The position numbers and the translations under genes were made by a program. From contig CM034549.1 in NCBI GenBank assembly GCA_020055645.1, positions 15,707,930 through 15,771,929 of the forward strand: DNA of 64,000 nucleotides, read 5' to 3'. The stretch is from Tomocerus qinae (lineage: Eukaryota > Arthropoda > Collembola > Entomobryomorpha > Tomoceridae). Below the pieces are notes generated by a model. That model was not told where the DNA came from. It was given only the letters and a program-made list of their open reading frames with translations, and did not search any database. Each line of letters begins with the position of its first letter. Positions within the stretch are counted from its first letter, which is position 1. Of this stretch, positions 38,703-52,310 are shown piece by piece.

Positions 38703-41076
38703 TGAATTACCAAGGCTTATACCATCCGAACGATCGTGTCAAGGATTATAAATGATATTTTCAACGCAGAAGTAAATTGATGACTTTTCTTGCTATATGC
38801 AAATTGTATACGTTTTAATAGTGATTCATTGCTATCATTATGAAATCAGTCTTTCTAAATTCTTCCTAATTTGAAAAGTTTTTCGCTTATATGCATGTTA
38901 TGTAAAATAATATCGGAAGTGTATAATGTAATATAAATTACGTATATTAATGTAGCAGTTAAAGATGATATTCCCATTATGTGCACATGTACTAGCATAC
39001 AATACAATTATTTTTGTTTATCACTATAGATAATTTGAATTTCAATACTTATTTTACTTTTAAACCAAATTAGCAAGATCCCACTAATTCATTACCTGTT
39101 AGGCTTGTCAATCAAAACATATTGACGGAATGTTTTAGTCGGTTACACTATTTGGTTGTTGCTGATTTGAAATACTTTGGATTTGAACTTATAATAGTTA
39201 CATCCTTGATTTATGAGAAATAAACGAGTAATTAATTTTATATGGATCATGCTCTTACTATTTGTGTATAGTAATTTTTTATCATATACGTACTCTCAAC
39301 TCTCATTAGTTACATGCAATATTTGCCCTGAGATAGTATTTTATAAAACAATAGTTAGTTAGATAATATTTACTATGAATTTTAGAAACTTCAGAATTTT
39401 GGGAAATTACTTACGCAGACATGTGAACCTGTGAATGTGTACATGGATATTAAAATGAGAGATTCTAGTTTTAAAACAACGTTCCTGTAAAATGCTGCGT
39501 AAAATCAAAATAATAAAAATTGTCATCCTCCTGTGCTGAGCAACTGGCATTGGATGATACAAGCTATGGCGTGCATTAATATACGCAGTAAAAAGTGTTT
39601 AGGATTAAATGTTCCATCAAACGAGTTTTATTCGACTTGACTCTTTTACGTGTGCTAATTTTTTTCAGGATGGGCCAAGGACGACTGAGTTCATTTGGAA
39701 CTTCAACCGAACCTGCTCTAGGAGGTTTTCATAGTATTATTAAGTTTGTACATAGCCAAAAGGTGAATTGAGAAGATCTCATAGCCATGAGCCAGTCAAA
39801 CTACTCTCTTATTATTTTAACACACTATGCACGTTGCTTCTCTGCTTTGGTTGTTGTACTTTGTGATGGTCATTCATTCCTCCCCGAATCCTTTGCTCTC
39901 AACTCCTTTTATCTAAAGTGTGGAGTAGTTAGTGAAAATAGCTATGTATCTGTCCATCTTGTCATGGATAACAAAGATGATAGAGTTATATTTATAACAC
40001 GCACAACCAAATGTACAATTGTGCGGTTACGACTTACGTCGTTATACATAACGCGTAGTATTCTGTATTTGTACGTGTTGATACGTAGTAAACTAAGCAA
40101 TTTACTATCTGTGGTAGATTTTTTCCCAAGCTATAAGTACTTATCCGTAGCAATTTTTAGGAAGGAAGCATTAGGTAAGTGGAGTTGAATAGTCATCCCA
40201 AAGTAAACATATAAACTACTAAAATGATGACAGATGGCAAATTGCTTCGAAAGGTAAATGACAATCTTGGTGGAAAGTTTCCTTTATTAAAAGTAAATAC
40301 TGGTCCTTAAATCTCATCTAATAGTAATGAAAAAACAGTTAATTTTTACTTAAAATACCAACGAAGGTATGCATTTACTTACAACAATAATCCCTATAGA
40401 GTCTGTTGGTAAAAATGATGCAAGACACTCTATATAGTCATACTCTACCAAGTTTTTGTGTTGTCGGCCAAGATCAGGCCCTTGAACTTGACAGATACAG
40501 GTAAATATTTCAAGAGGGAGAAAAAGATTAGGACTAACTCTTACTGTATACGATCATGCATTGCCATCAACATCCTTTGCATTAATTTTGTAAAAGGTAA
40601 CATCAGAGTGGCATGAATAAGGAGATTCCCTTGAACTTTTTGATTTCCTTAAGGTAGGTCTTGGTGTGCATTTGAAAATTTTAAACAGAAAAGGATACAA
40701 GAATGACCCATTCTCTACCTGTGTCTAGATATGCTCACGCTATATATCCATTATTAAACTATATATGGAATGTATCCTTCGACTAGAGATATAACGATGT
40801 AGCCCAAAAAGGCAGTTATGTTGCATAATAAGAATGTCCCAAGGAAGAGTGAACACTTAGTCTACATTTTTGTAAGACAAATGAAAGATGTTATCCATAA
40901 CCCTACACAAACGACAAAATTCCATGGATTCTGGATATCTTGCCTGTACCGTTATGTATTCCCTAAAGAAACTTGGAGGTATAAAAGGAAAAGCATTATT
41001 GCGTTTCTCCGTTTTGTCTGGGGAAATCTCAATTTTAGTCGATCCACATGCTAAGCGAATAGTTCTGATTTCTAAA
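38703..41076. other. Intergenic stretch upstream of the secreted Cys-rich gene
   Basis: No supported gene. A short frame at 39,670-39,771 begins just after a pyrimidine tract ending in cag and is noted as a possible exon. A longer frame at 39,787-40,188 (133 codons) has no recognisable domain. From about 40,888 the frame is open and continuous with the next gene, so the last 190 bases may be its leader or an N-terminal extension. Confidence 0.45.
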
Positions 41077-42641
41077 ATGAAATACCTCATTTATTTCATT
41101 GTTTTATTTAAAATTACTTGTGCTAATGAAATTGAAGAATCGAGTACTACGATTAATACTGTAGAAAATTCTACTACACCAGAAGATTCCAAATTTTTAG
41201 ATTCAACAAGTACGACCACTACGATTGCACCTATTGTGGTACCCATAATTACTGAAGATAATGGTAGTGGTAACACTTCAATTTCTTCAGAATTGACGAT
41301 AACTACAGAACCAGAATCCAAAGTCAGTGAACCAGTTTCAAATACAAATGATAATCTACTAAATAGTAGTCTTTCCAAGCCGAGTGGTGAGATTGAGACT
41401 TCTAAGGAAGGTAAAGGTAAAGACACTTTAAAAATACATGGTTTTATGTTAGAACAAAAAGACTATTATTTCTTAAAGTTCATGATTTTCACCTAAAAAC
41501 CTGCCCATTGAGTTATTTAAGCATTAATCGACATTTTTATTGCAGCAAGTTAAAAAAATGATTGGGTAGATAATTGGGATTTACATATGTTCCTTCAATA
41601 GATCGAGGCAATAATATTAGAAATAAACCTATATTATAAATAGTTTTGACAATTATGAGTGTAAATTTTGAGAGAATAATCATACCTTAAAGTAAATTAC
41701 TATTTGAAGCTAATCTTCTGTATATTTTTCTTAGACAAAAATGCAACATTATCGTCATCTGAAGTTACAGAACCAATAATTCTCATTCCTCTGAAACAAA
41801 ATTCTGCACAATCTGTAGTAATTCCTACTCTGCGGGCGTATCAGAAATATTTCGTTCCAAGCAACCCTACAAAATTGGACAAACGCAAAATCACCGCATT
41901 CACTGATACTGCAACACCTTGCCCTACATGTGGGCGAATGGTTTGTGGAAACAATGGCAATTTCTGTCCTGTCTGTCTACATTCTGGAAGGAGTAATTTG
42001 GCTGCAATTGAGAAATCTATCAATTTGGAAAGTGAGCATGCAGAAGAAGATCCATTGGCCCTTTATGGAGCTGCACTTAGAAATCGACGAAAAAATGCAT
42101 GGGTATGTTTTCTTCAAAATTTATGTTTCATCACATTTAATACTTTACCCCCTTTACACCTAAGTCCAAAACGCAACATCTAATTTATCATTATATTAAA
42201 TTTCTAATCTCAAAATAAATATTAATTGATGACATGAATGTTATCCTGTCCCTGTGAAGAGAATTATCATGAAAAAGTTTTATGTAATTAATTTTTGATT
42301 TTTTTCTACTTATGCAGAGAGTGGCTACAATCTTGAGACCGGGTTCTCTAGCTGCGAATCAAAATAAACTACCCAGTGAATTAAGAGCAGGAAGAAATTT
42401 GTGGTCTTGGTTTGGAAATAAAGCCTCAGCCAATTCCGGTCAAACGTCACAACGTAATGAGCAAATAATTGTAAAGCCATCTTCAGAGTTTGCTCAGCCC
42501 ACATTTCTGCACGAAGCAAGTAACCGGCCCCAAGTAGCCAGAATATGCTTTTATCCAGAAAGGCCAGTTTTGATAGCACCACAGACAGCGATTTCTCAGA
42601 GAGTATCTAGTATCCATACTATTTTATCTGCATTTTCCTAA
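41077..42641 (+). CDS. Unrecognised secreted protein with Ser/Thr-rich region and Cys cluster
   Basis: Three exons: 41077-41410, 41735-42102 and 42318-42641, with matching phases (1 and 0), giving 341 residues. I do not recognise the family. The start was chosen because MKYLIYFIVLFKITCANE is a typical signal peptide; the frame is open upstream to another ATG at 40,888, which would bury the signal. Residues of about 20-115 are rich in Ser, Thr and acidic residues, with runs of Thr suited to O-glycosylation. Exon 2 encodes a compact five-cysteine cluster, CPTCGRMVCGNNGNFCPVC, which resembles a zinc ribbon or a small disulfide knot. Exon 3 is basic and polar, with WSWFGNK. An alternative donor seven bases further (41,417) keeps the same phase and would add two residues. 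Confidence 0.7.
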
Positions 42642-45600
42642 ATCATTAGCTTAAGCTCGTTAATAATCCAATAATATAATATTTAATAGCAAAGATAACT
42701 CCGCTTTTAACTCTCCACATGTGGAATTAATAGCCTTCCTGTACACTTGCTGCGCTATCTAATGTTATCTATTTCATGTGCCATTAATACCATTTGATGT
42801 AAATATGCAATTCTCTTGTCAATTTTCTATCACGAACATGTGTATTTGGTTCTCATGAGAATTGCGATTTTGATGTGATGCAATGTCATAAATTGTACAG
42901 TTTAAAATGATTTTGTTGTACTTTCCTCCTTTATAACAGAGGATAATAGATTATGTAGGTTAACATAAAGTATGATGCCATTATAATAGTAAACACCTGT
43001 ATTTCTGCCAGTATGTTGCAAATCAGTTGACATGCTATATGGATTTAAAGGACTTTGGTTTATTGGGGCTAATAATTATTTGAAGTACTTCCATTCAATA
43101 TAATATAAGCATTACCTATTGCAATTTTACTACTAGGTGAAGGTTTTCCTCTACTTATCATAAATTGTAACTGGGTATCTGTGAATACTGAACCAGCAAG
43201 GCTACTGTAGTAGAAAGCGTGCAAATAAATAGAAATTGTCTAAAAGTAGTACCAAGTTGTGTATTACATGTCATTATCCATCAAATCAGAAGAAGGTGAA
43301 TGATGGTCACATATTCAGATGGAGATAGGATGGCATATAACAAATCGCTACTTATAAAAAATGGCATTGTACATCTGTAGATGTGAATGTTCTGTGTTCA
43401 TATGGCCACCTGTAATGAATAGATAGAGTGATGAATGTGTGAATTGTTAGGTAATTGATGTATGTGAAGGTAATATTTTCTTTCACGGCAGTAACAAACA
43501 AAACAGTATAGTATTTCAGTAATTAGTAGTTCTGTAAGATATTTGCCCCTAAACCTTTTCAACAAAGATTCGTACATTCCTTTTAAGCTATCCGGTAAAG
43601 AAGATAGGTAAAAATTCTGTCTGAATGTCTGAGTGCCAGAAGGGTAATTTCTTTACCTTATTAAATGTTGTATTACGTTAACATATTAAAATGCCTGGTA
43701 GAACTATCTATTACGTGAATGCAATACTCTAAACATAGTTACCTAATGCAATTATAGTAGGTGTATAGTTAGTGCAGACTTATTGTCTGCTCTACTATTA
43801 GAAAGCAAGAGCAAAGGTATATTTGTGTAGTGTATATGGTAAGAATAGATAAGGCATTCATGCCCTCTCGTTTCGCAGGCTTACCGGTTGGCCAATTCTC
43901 AATTTGCACAGCTTTTTTGCAATTCACATTTACATAGGCATGATGAAGGGAGGTTTTGGATACTATTAAATGTAATCGTTATGCATGCATTCCATTTTCC
44001 ATTCCGCGTCTCTCCATTATCATCTTTGTGGATCTGTAGTGCAGAATTGTTCAGAAAAGACTTATTTACCGGACTTTATCTAAAACCATCCAATAGAATA
44101 TTCTATATATGTTAATATTACTTAGATGATAATGATGTTTAAGACTGACATTATGGGTAAATATGCGATATAGAATATAAGTATCCGGTAGTGTAATGTT
44201 ATTATCCATAGATATAAATCCTGTAGTGTTTTGTGTATTTCATGATATTTGAGTACATGAGTAGCAGACGAGGAGGATAGAGAGTTCAGTTCACTTTACA
44301 ATGCAATGGTTAGGTAGGAATGAGCCATGCATGAAAGTTTTGTATGCTTTACTGTATATACATACTGTGTGTAATACTTTTAACGAAATCCTTCCTACGT
44401 AGGTACTCCAGAGAACAGAGACCCGATGAAACTAACTAGAAGGCTTATTGTGTATGTACGTAGTAGTCATTCACTACGTATAAAATCTACGAACACCAGC
44501 TCTTTATAGAACACACAGACTTTTTTACACTTTGCCTATTGCACTGAGTAGTTGAGGTTACTGAGAAGGAAAGGCAACGGCATGAGTTGCTGTTAGCGGT
44601 GTAGTTCGAAGTTGTGAAGAGCCCTAAAGAATCAAGGCAGACTCTCCAGGTGCCTCGGTTCTTTTTAATTATTTTCCGGGAACTGTGGAAAGTTTTGACA
44701 ATTCCTGCACACATAAGTGGGTCTATAAATATTTATTTGTTTATGCATCTAAAATTAACTGACAAAGACCCATATTTCGTTTGGATGGAGGACACATTTT
44801 TGAGAAATATATTATTTCCCTTCTCGACGTCAACAGCAACACCTCTGTAAGTGTCTAGTTTAATTTCTATAGTCTCCTAAAGGATAGCTTAAAGTTCTGA
44901 ATGTAGAAACCGGACATTGGTTCATGTTAATAAAAATGGGATTTGGCTACAATTCAAAAAACTCTATTCTTATCAGCCCAAAATGTTTTGCGCAGTGCTA
45001 TACACACTAGTATATTACTCACGCTATATACAGAAGAGACTAGCTCTTTAAACGTTTGCAAAAAAATTGCATCAGATAATTGCGTCTTTAGACCTCTTGC
45101 CTTCCCAGTCGATACAATACGTAGACAATACATGTATAGAGTCTAGGCTTCTCCTGTACGTATCCTAAGATTAAATTAGATGCATTTCCGAACATACGCC
45201 GGTCAATACCAATAAACACACCCGGACACAATTTTTACAAAGCTCCGTTTGAATCTAACCGAGAACAGTACACTTTATAAAATATCGTTTTATTTGTGTC
45301 AATAAGTGAATCAAGTAATAAAGATACAAATTTTTACACAGATATTTAGTATCAATTGTTTAAAATGTAACAGCCTGTTTGCACTAGATATATAATAGAT
45401 ATACACAATATCAGACAGATTTAACACAGAAAAACGTAATGGGCTTTACTGTCCTTAATTCCTCCAGCATGCACGAAATAAACAAATAAAATGTAGATAC
45501 AGACTGGAAAAGTGAATTATTTGTAGAGACTGTTTATCTTATCTGGTAGCCCACATTTGCTAATGTATTTAATTCGATAGTGGATTATTTAGTTACCTAC

Positions 45601-48600
45601 GATTTACGCATATTGTCTGTTCCATTTTTTACGTGGTGAAAGTGGCGTTTGCCATCTTACAGACTAAAGTATGTACATTTTAACAATTATTAACTATGCT
45701 ATTTACGTTCGCAAACGCATGCAAAGAGATAGTTGCTAAACAAGTTTGATTGCAATGCGGAGTACGTTTCTTGTTTGCTTGTATTTATTGAGATTCAGTT
45801 TATTTATGGTTATCCTTCCAATTGGCAATTGGACATCTTGCCGTTGAATCTGATGGGCGTTTGCCGACAGAGAAATTGACTCTTAAATTAGTATGCTAGG
45901 ATTTTCGTATAATCTCTAACCAAATATCATTCGTGTATGAAAGTTAATTCAAAGCTCGGCATTTAAATTAAAGCAGTCTCAGCAATAGACACCACAATAA
46001 CCTCTTAATTACATAAATTGGGGATTATGCAGATAGTACTTTGTAGGTGGTAGAGAGTAGATTAGCATTTTTTTGAGAGGAGTATTGCATCTGTTCACCC
46101 CGTGTTGATAAATTGCTCTATAATTAATTACTGTACGTACATAGTTTATAAACTTGTGTGTTTGCTTTAAGATTGACCTGAACTGGATATGATGGATAAT
46201 AAGCGAAAAGATTTTCTATCAGTTCAACTGAAACTCAACTAGTACATGTGAGAATTGGAAGCAAAACTGAAACTGCCTGCTAGGCATTTTTGGAGACTTC
46301 TCAATAATTCAATTAGATCGCTGGCTTACAAGTGCCATATCAGAGTGGATTGGCTTAGTTTGAGCACTGCTGCAACATTCACTACAACAGGAAAGGAATC
46401 AGCAGATTTTTATTGATACAAATCACAAATACGCAGTTAGTTTTCATTTCATTCACCATAACTCCTCGCAGTAACAAAACCAGCACTCAATTCAATACAA
46501 TAATGGAGGTGGGAGCGGTTGGAACATATTGCCGGTAAAGTTATGGTAAGTGAATTTCATTTCATCCCGTTACTTAAAAATACAGCTTGCAATAATCATT
46601 TTTTTTCGTTACATTGCGCGCACTTTGCTATTTAAATTGCACACTATGTGCCTATTTATTTGTATTCTGTTCCAACTTTACCCAGACTATTATTATCATT
46701 TCTGAGTTTACATCTAAATTTGACTAGTTTTTTGCTACACACACATTCCTACTGCACCGGACATGAATTAATAGGAAAACCTGTACTAATTAGATATCGA
46801 GATTATCTATATAAACACATAAATGTAATAGTAAGATAAGTAGCAGCAGGTATCAGTTAGATAATACAGAAGCTCACATAAACTTTGATAATAAATAGCA
46901 TCATATACTCATTTCCTCTAGATTGTAGCTTACTCGTCTATTTTTCTCTGGATCAATAAATAATGGCAGCACTTATTTTAGTGTGCCACTCTACAGTGAT
47001 GTAACATTGAAGGCTTGAGATAACAGTGCCGGCTCGATGTACTCTGGTGTGGCGCATTATGTTCATACCCAGCACATGTCGGCAAATTGATTATTAGGTG
47101 TCTCTTAAGAAGCTTACGTTCTACATTGTTCTATTTTGTATACACGGGTATTTGTGTACATGCTGTATGAATATTTTATATCGCCTGTCTATATTTACAT
47201 CTACTATTACAAAAATTCAGAATTTTAGTGTAGGTATACACCCGGTAATCGGGTACATTATCGACCAGACCTAATATTATTTCCTTTCTACATAATAGTT
47301 TCACTTTTCGGAAGCGTTTGAATTAAGGTTAATAAGGGTGGACATATTTTATTCATGATTAAATAACCTATTTGTTGGTGGGCACAGTTTAATACTTCAC
47401 ATATTGGTAAATGCAATTTTAGTGATTGCATTTCGGTAGAAGGGACAACTTAGTAATCTACTTATCATCCGATTGCAAACCGACATACAGTCTGTATTAA
47501 TGCTATTAGGTATTGTAATGGAATTCATATCTGCAGAAGTTGATTTTCTATACCATGTACATACAAGAAACTAATGCTACTATATTTATAGCTAATGCCA
47601 ACAGTAAATACTAGTATTTTGCATTCTAACTTTCTACTTTAGTAACTACCTACTGAATTATTTGCTGTGATATGGGCACTTGCATATCAACCACATTTTG
47701 CCGGTGTTGCTACCATTTGCATCACTTCGTTTGCATGCCCATACTCAGCACGCGTTTGATATGGATTCAAATGTTCAGTACAATACAGACCAACTTTGTA
47801 ACAATAGTGAAGCTAACCAAGGTAGATTATTTACATCACGTTAGCTAAATATGACGCATAATATTGTATTTTATTATTGTCACAGGTGTTGGACGAATAG
47901 ACATACTAATATAATTTTCAATATTACATTTAAACGTATAATGTAGGTTTATATCTGTTACGACAATTGATTGATGTAAATGTAACAAATTATCTGTATA
48001 CTTAAAGTATACATTTTAGGGGAGTTTTATAAATGGATTTAATTCTAAATTCAGTAAATTCTAAGTGATTGATGTAACTTTCAATTAGTATATCTAAGTA
48101 AGCCGCTTAAAATGTAGAAAGTAGATTAGGATTTTATGGCTACATTTACCCGTAAGAGTTTATTTTCCGATTGTGCTTATGCAAGTTAACGAAGCGCAGT
48201 AAAAGTCATCTTTCGTATAGCTATTTCTGGATTTATGGCTGTTGTGTTCTTCTCATGCACGTTCGAAGGTAAATTTTTAATGTGGGCCGACTGCAGATAG
48301 CAATCAAGCAAATGACAATGAGACGTTGACATTAGAGGAAATGACAATTTTGGAGAGTACACATGCATGTCGTCGACATTTCTGTATTGGTATAATAATG
48401 CTTATCAAACTGTTAGGAACTGGATGTGGAAGTTGACTTTTCTCGTTCATCGTAAATGTTTATGAGATTTAGGGGGCGATTCTAGTTCCGCTGTTGGTAA
48501 AAACGATATTTGTAAAATCATAATTTTATGGAAGGATAATGGTACTATTTAGAAGTTCCAAATGGTCCTGTATCTGTGCTAACTGTAGATAGTGTCCATA

Positions 48601-51600
48601 AAAGATATAGAAAAGCTATTAACTAATGTGATATACTATGTAGAACTTAATATCTTAATATTATCTGTATCCCCATTTTAGTATTTGTACTTGGTATACC
48701 TAACATGAATCAATAGGATGAAATGCGCAATGCTGTATTCCAGACAGATAGTTCATATAGTTGTTAATAATAGTATCACTGTATATTTCCTGCAGTCTCG
48801 GGTTATAAAGGTCTTGTTTAATTATGGATGGTTACTTCAATCTGGATGCACACAACTAGTATAGCTCCTAGTCTCCAGAGAAGTCGTTATCTGCGAGTTA
48901 TTCGAAGAAGCTCGTAAGGAATTCAATCCAGTTAGTCATCTACTCTTATTATAACTACAGTTTCGTCTAGCAGACTATTTTTTTAGTTGAACATCTGAAT
49001 AAGATTATATTGACTGCCTTAGTGCGTTCATTGAATAAATATCGAATTACACTATAAGCATTAATTTTTTTGTGATGAAAGACATAACTGACAAATCTCC
49101 CCTTCATTCTGACACATTCCATTCATTTTCTGTGTTAAACATTGGGGCATTCTTAAAGCAAACCTTTTTATAGTTTTTGGTGTGGCCATCCCTGATATCT
49201 TAGTAGACGCATCAAAAGATAAATCACTGAAACATTGAGACATGCTATCTTATTCCTCAAAACCAGTAGTGCCTTGGTTTTGAATGTTCTCTTGACTTGG
49301 TTAGAATTATATTTCTTGACTATACATCAGAAAACACTACGAGAATAAACCACATTGGACCACACAATTGTATGCAAGCCTTTTGCTACTCAAAACGTGG
49401 TGTTTATGCATTGGAGAGACTCTACGTACTTATGGGTATTATTTTCTGTCACTCTGTCTGTCGGCTGTATGGAATAGCGATTAGTTTTTGGTACTATACA
49501 GAGCTTAAGTGAACAAATGCAGGTTCTTTTCCTTTTGGTTTAGTTTGGTTTCGGTTCATTGGACCCTTCCTCCCTTCTGTGAAGTCAATGTCGACTCGTT
49601 CATTACTTGTAGTAGTACTGGTACTTAGGCAGTGTAAAATTATACAGATACATTACTTAATGGCTATTGTAAGTTCCAAGCAAATAAAATGCATTAACCA
49701 TACGCATTAAACTGTACGACCATGCACTCAAGTTTGTTTGAGGAGAGAGAGACACACAGCTAAAGTGTCTTGCTCTTTCCAGTGAGCCATTTTTACTTAT
49801 GTCATAAAACTTAGGTAAATAGCTATTTGAATCTGCGATTCTCAAATATACTATTCTAAACAACATGAACCATTAAATTCATAACCGTTTAGGTATACCT
49901 TAAAGGTTTTAGTTTCAGTTTACTCACACACACAATTATCACACATTTCCATAGTTTATGGGCATTACATCATTGAACTTGTATATACTGAGAAGAACAT
50001 CCACCAATTTTATATTCACTATACAGCAATGTGCTCTGTACTTTCAAGGAAATACACATGATTTACGATTACGCATATTACTGTGTAGTAAATGTAATAT
50101 TTTATAGTACAGATAAACATAATTCTTTAACAATGTGTAAGGCTTGGTGTTGTATGACACTATAATGGGATTGAAGTAAAGGTGAGAAATGTTTGTCGAT
50201 TTTAATGAAGTTAATACACCCACAATTTGTCGTTAGCTTTGGAACAACAGTCAAATAGCCAGAAATGTTAAGCGTATTGTTATGTTGGATTTAATTGAGT
50301 GAAAATGCACTTTGTGTAGCATTAGTCGAACTAGAGCAAAGTCTCTGTCTCTACCTGGTCATTAAATTGGATAATGAACACCTATTGGTTATAATGTAAT
50401 AATAGTACATTCTATTAATGACAAATGTACTACTTTGGTATCTATATATGTTTGAAATTGTAATCTGCTGTACAAGAACAAAAGCAGTTGTAAAACCCAT
50501 AATGGCAATCAAGATCAGTTTGACTTGGTAGCTAATTCATATACCTTCCACTATACTTAGTTTCCTAATGAAATAGTAGTACACTCAAAGTAGATGCAGA
50601 AAGGTACATGGAAGTGTAGTGATATATAATCTGCTGTGGAATAAATCAGAAGTATTTAACTTACAAATGTGTAGTAAATATCTGCTCGTATGCATTTGAG
50701 TCGCTAACTTTACATTCGTTAAAATTAGTTAGCATAGCAAATACAAATTGGAGCATGGCATGGAAAGACTTGCGAATATGTCAAGTATTTGTAACAATGG
50801 TTTATCGAAGTGAAGGAGACAGGCAGGCGTTATTTCAATAAATAGTTTAAATATTCATTACATAGATGTTTGTTCACCATCGACATGAATTTACTACTTC
50901 ACCTGTCATTGTTATGTCATTCCTTTCAGAAGCCAAGCCTATAGAGGTTGTTATTCACATAAAACTCCAGTTTCGTGTTCGCAAACTAGGGAACTCAAGA
51001 CACCAAAGCAATACGGAAATATGAAATGGAACTTATTCCAAGAATCCCTATTGTAATTGTAAAATGTAAAAGTCAGTGCTACAGACATAAATAGCAAAAA
51101 TGCACTGACTACGTAGTTTAATTATCATTTTCCCATTTCCTATTACTTTATTTTCAATAATTATATTTTTGCTTACAGACTGGATACCCCTGGTTGGATT
51201 GGACGGACACGGATATTTTACCTCCCTTGCGACTGGAACAGAAATTCACTAGAAATAGTAATTTTAACATTTTCATTTTCAAACAGTAAATTCGATTCCA
51301 TTTGCTCACTAAATATATTTTCTATTTATGTAGACTGTAAAAGCTGTTGTTTACCTTCTCTTGGGATGATCCTTTGATGAATTTTGAAGATAACATTTGT
51401 TGTTCCAAATTCCAAATGGCTCATCTTTGAGTCCTAATGAGGTTTTCGGATACCATTTCTTGAGGGACTCATCAGCTCGTCGTTAGACAACCTATTCCAT
51501 AAATGTAATGAGGTACGAAGCAATTATTACTGTATTTAATTCTAATTTTATAATGACTTGATTTATTGGCATTGGTAAACATGACCTAGTACTGATGTCT

Positions 51601-52310
51601 ATTGTAGTTATTTCCAAGAATATTTATAGTACTAAGTACTAGTAAAGTAATAGCATTTTGGTACAGTATAATTTGTTTTGGTATTACTCAATAGCCACTA
51701 CTCTCTTCATTGTCTTACGGATTTTACGACCAAAATGTTGAGAAACTATCGTATTTGTTGATTTTCATTTTTTGTTGTGTTTATTCTAGAAAGTACTTCA
51801 ATAGAGAAACTTCGGAAAAGCTGTAACATTCTACAACAAACAATCAAGTCGTTCCAAAAGTACCGAAGGATTTTCAAGAAAATTACATAACGTTAATTAC
51901 ATAATTTATATAATTTTGATCTCAGTACGAAGGCAATAGTGTCCCATATTATTTAGCTTTTGGTTTTTTGTAGATGATAGACTTCTTTGACTTGTCTTGC
52001 AGTTAGTTTTTCTTGATCTCTACATTCCATTATAGTGCAATATTATAAAACTATGCTTTATTTAATCTCTTTAATATAGATAGTCAAAGAAACTCCCCCA
52101 GCAATTCTATTTTGTGTAACTGATTAAGTAGTAGGTTATTGAATTGACTCTTTTGAGTAGGTACTTACTAGATTTATGTAAAAGGGAAAAGGGAACGAAA
52201 AAATCAGCAGAATGGGAAACAATCCAGCAGAATAATTTAAATAACTATATTTTTTGAAGATTTGACGGGTTAAGACGTAGAATTAGTTAGGGAATGTTTA
52301 TAAAATCAGA
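42642..52310. other. Gene-poor stretch before MBTPS2
   Basis: About 9.7 kb with no recognisable coding region. Two segments look exon-like: 44,605-44,846, an 80-codon open frame ending at a CT|GTAAGT donor, and 51,179-51,377, which follows a strong pyrimidine tract and acceptor and stays open for about 65 codons. Neither has a recognisable domain. A mildly GC-richer patch around 46,340-46,560 holds a short ATG frame ending at donor-like sequences. The last few hundred bases should contain the MBTPS2 promoter and leader. Confidence 0.5.

Noticed and set aside
39787-40188. A 133-codon frame
   Set aside because: Longest frame in its region, but no domain, no splice partners, and composition like translated AT-rich non-coding DNA. 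Left as unassigned.
40888-41076. Upstream ATG extension of the secreted protein by 63 residues
   Set aside because: It would place the hydrophobic signal peptide internally, and the extension has no recognisable feature. It is kept only as an alternative.
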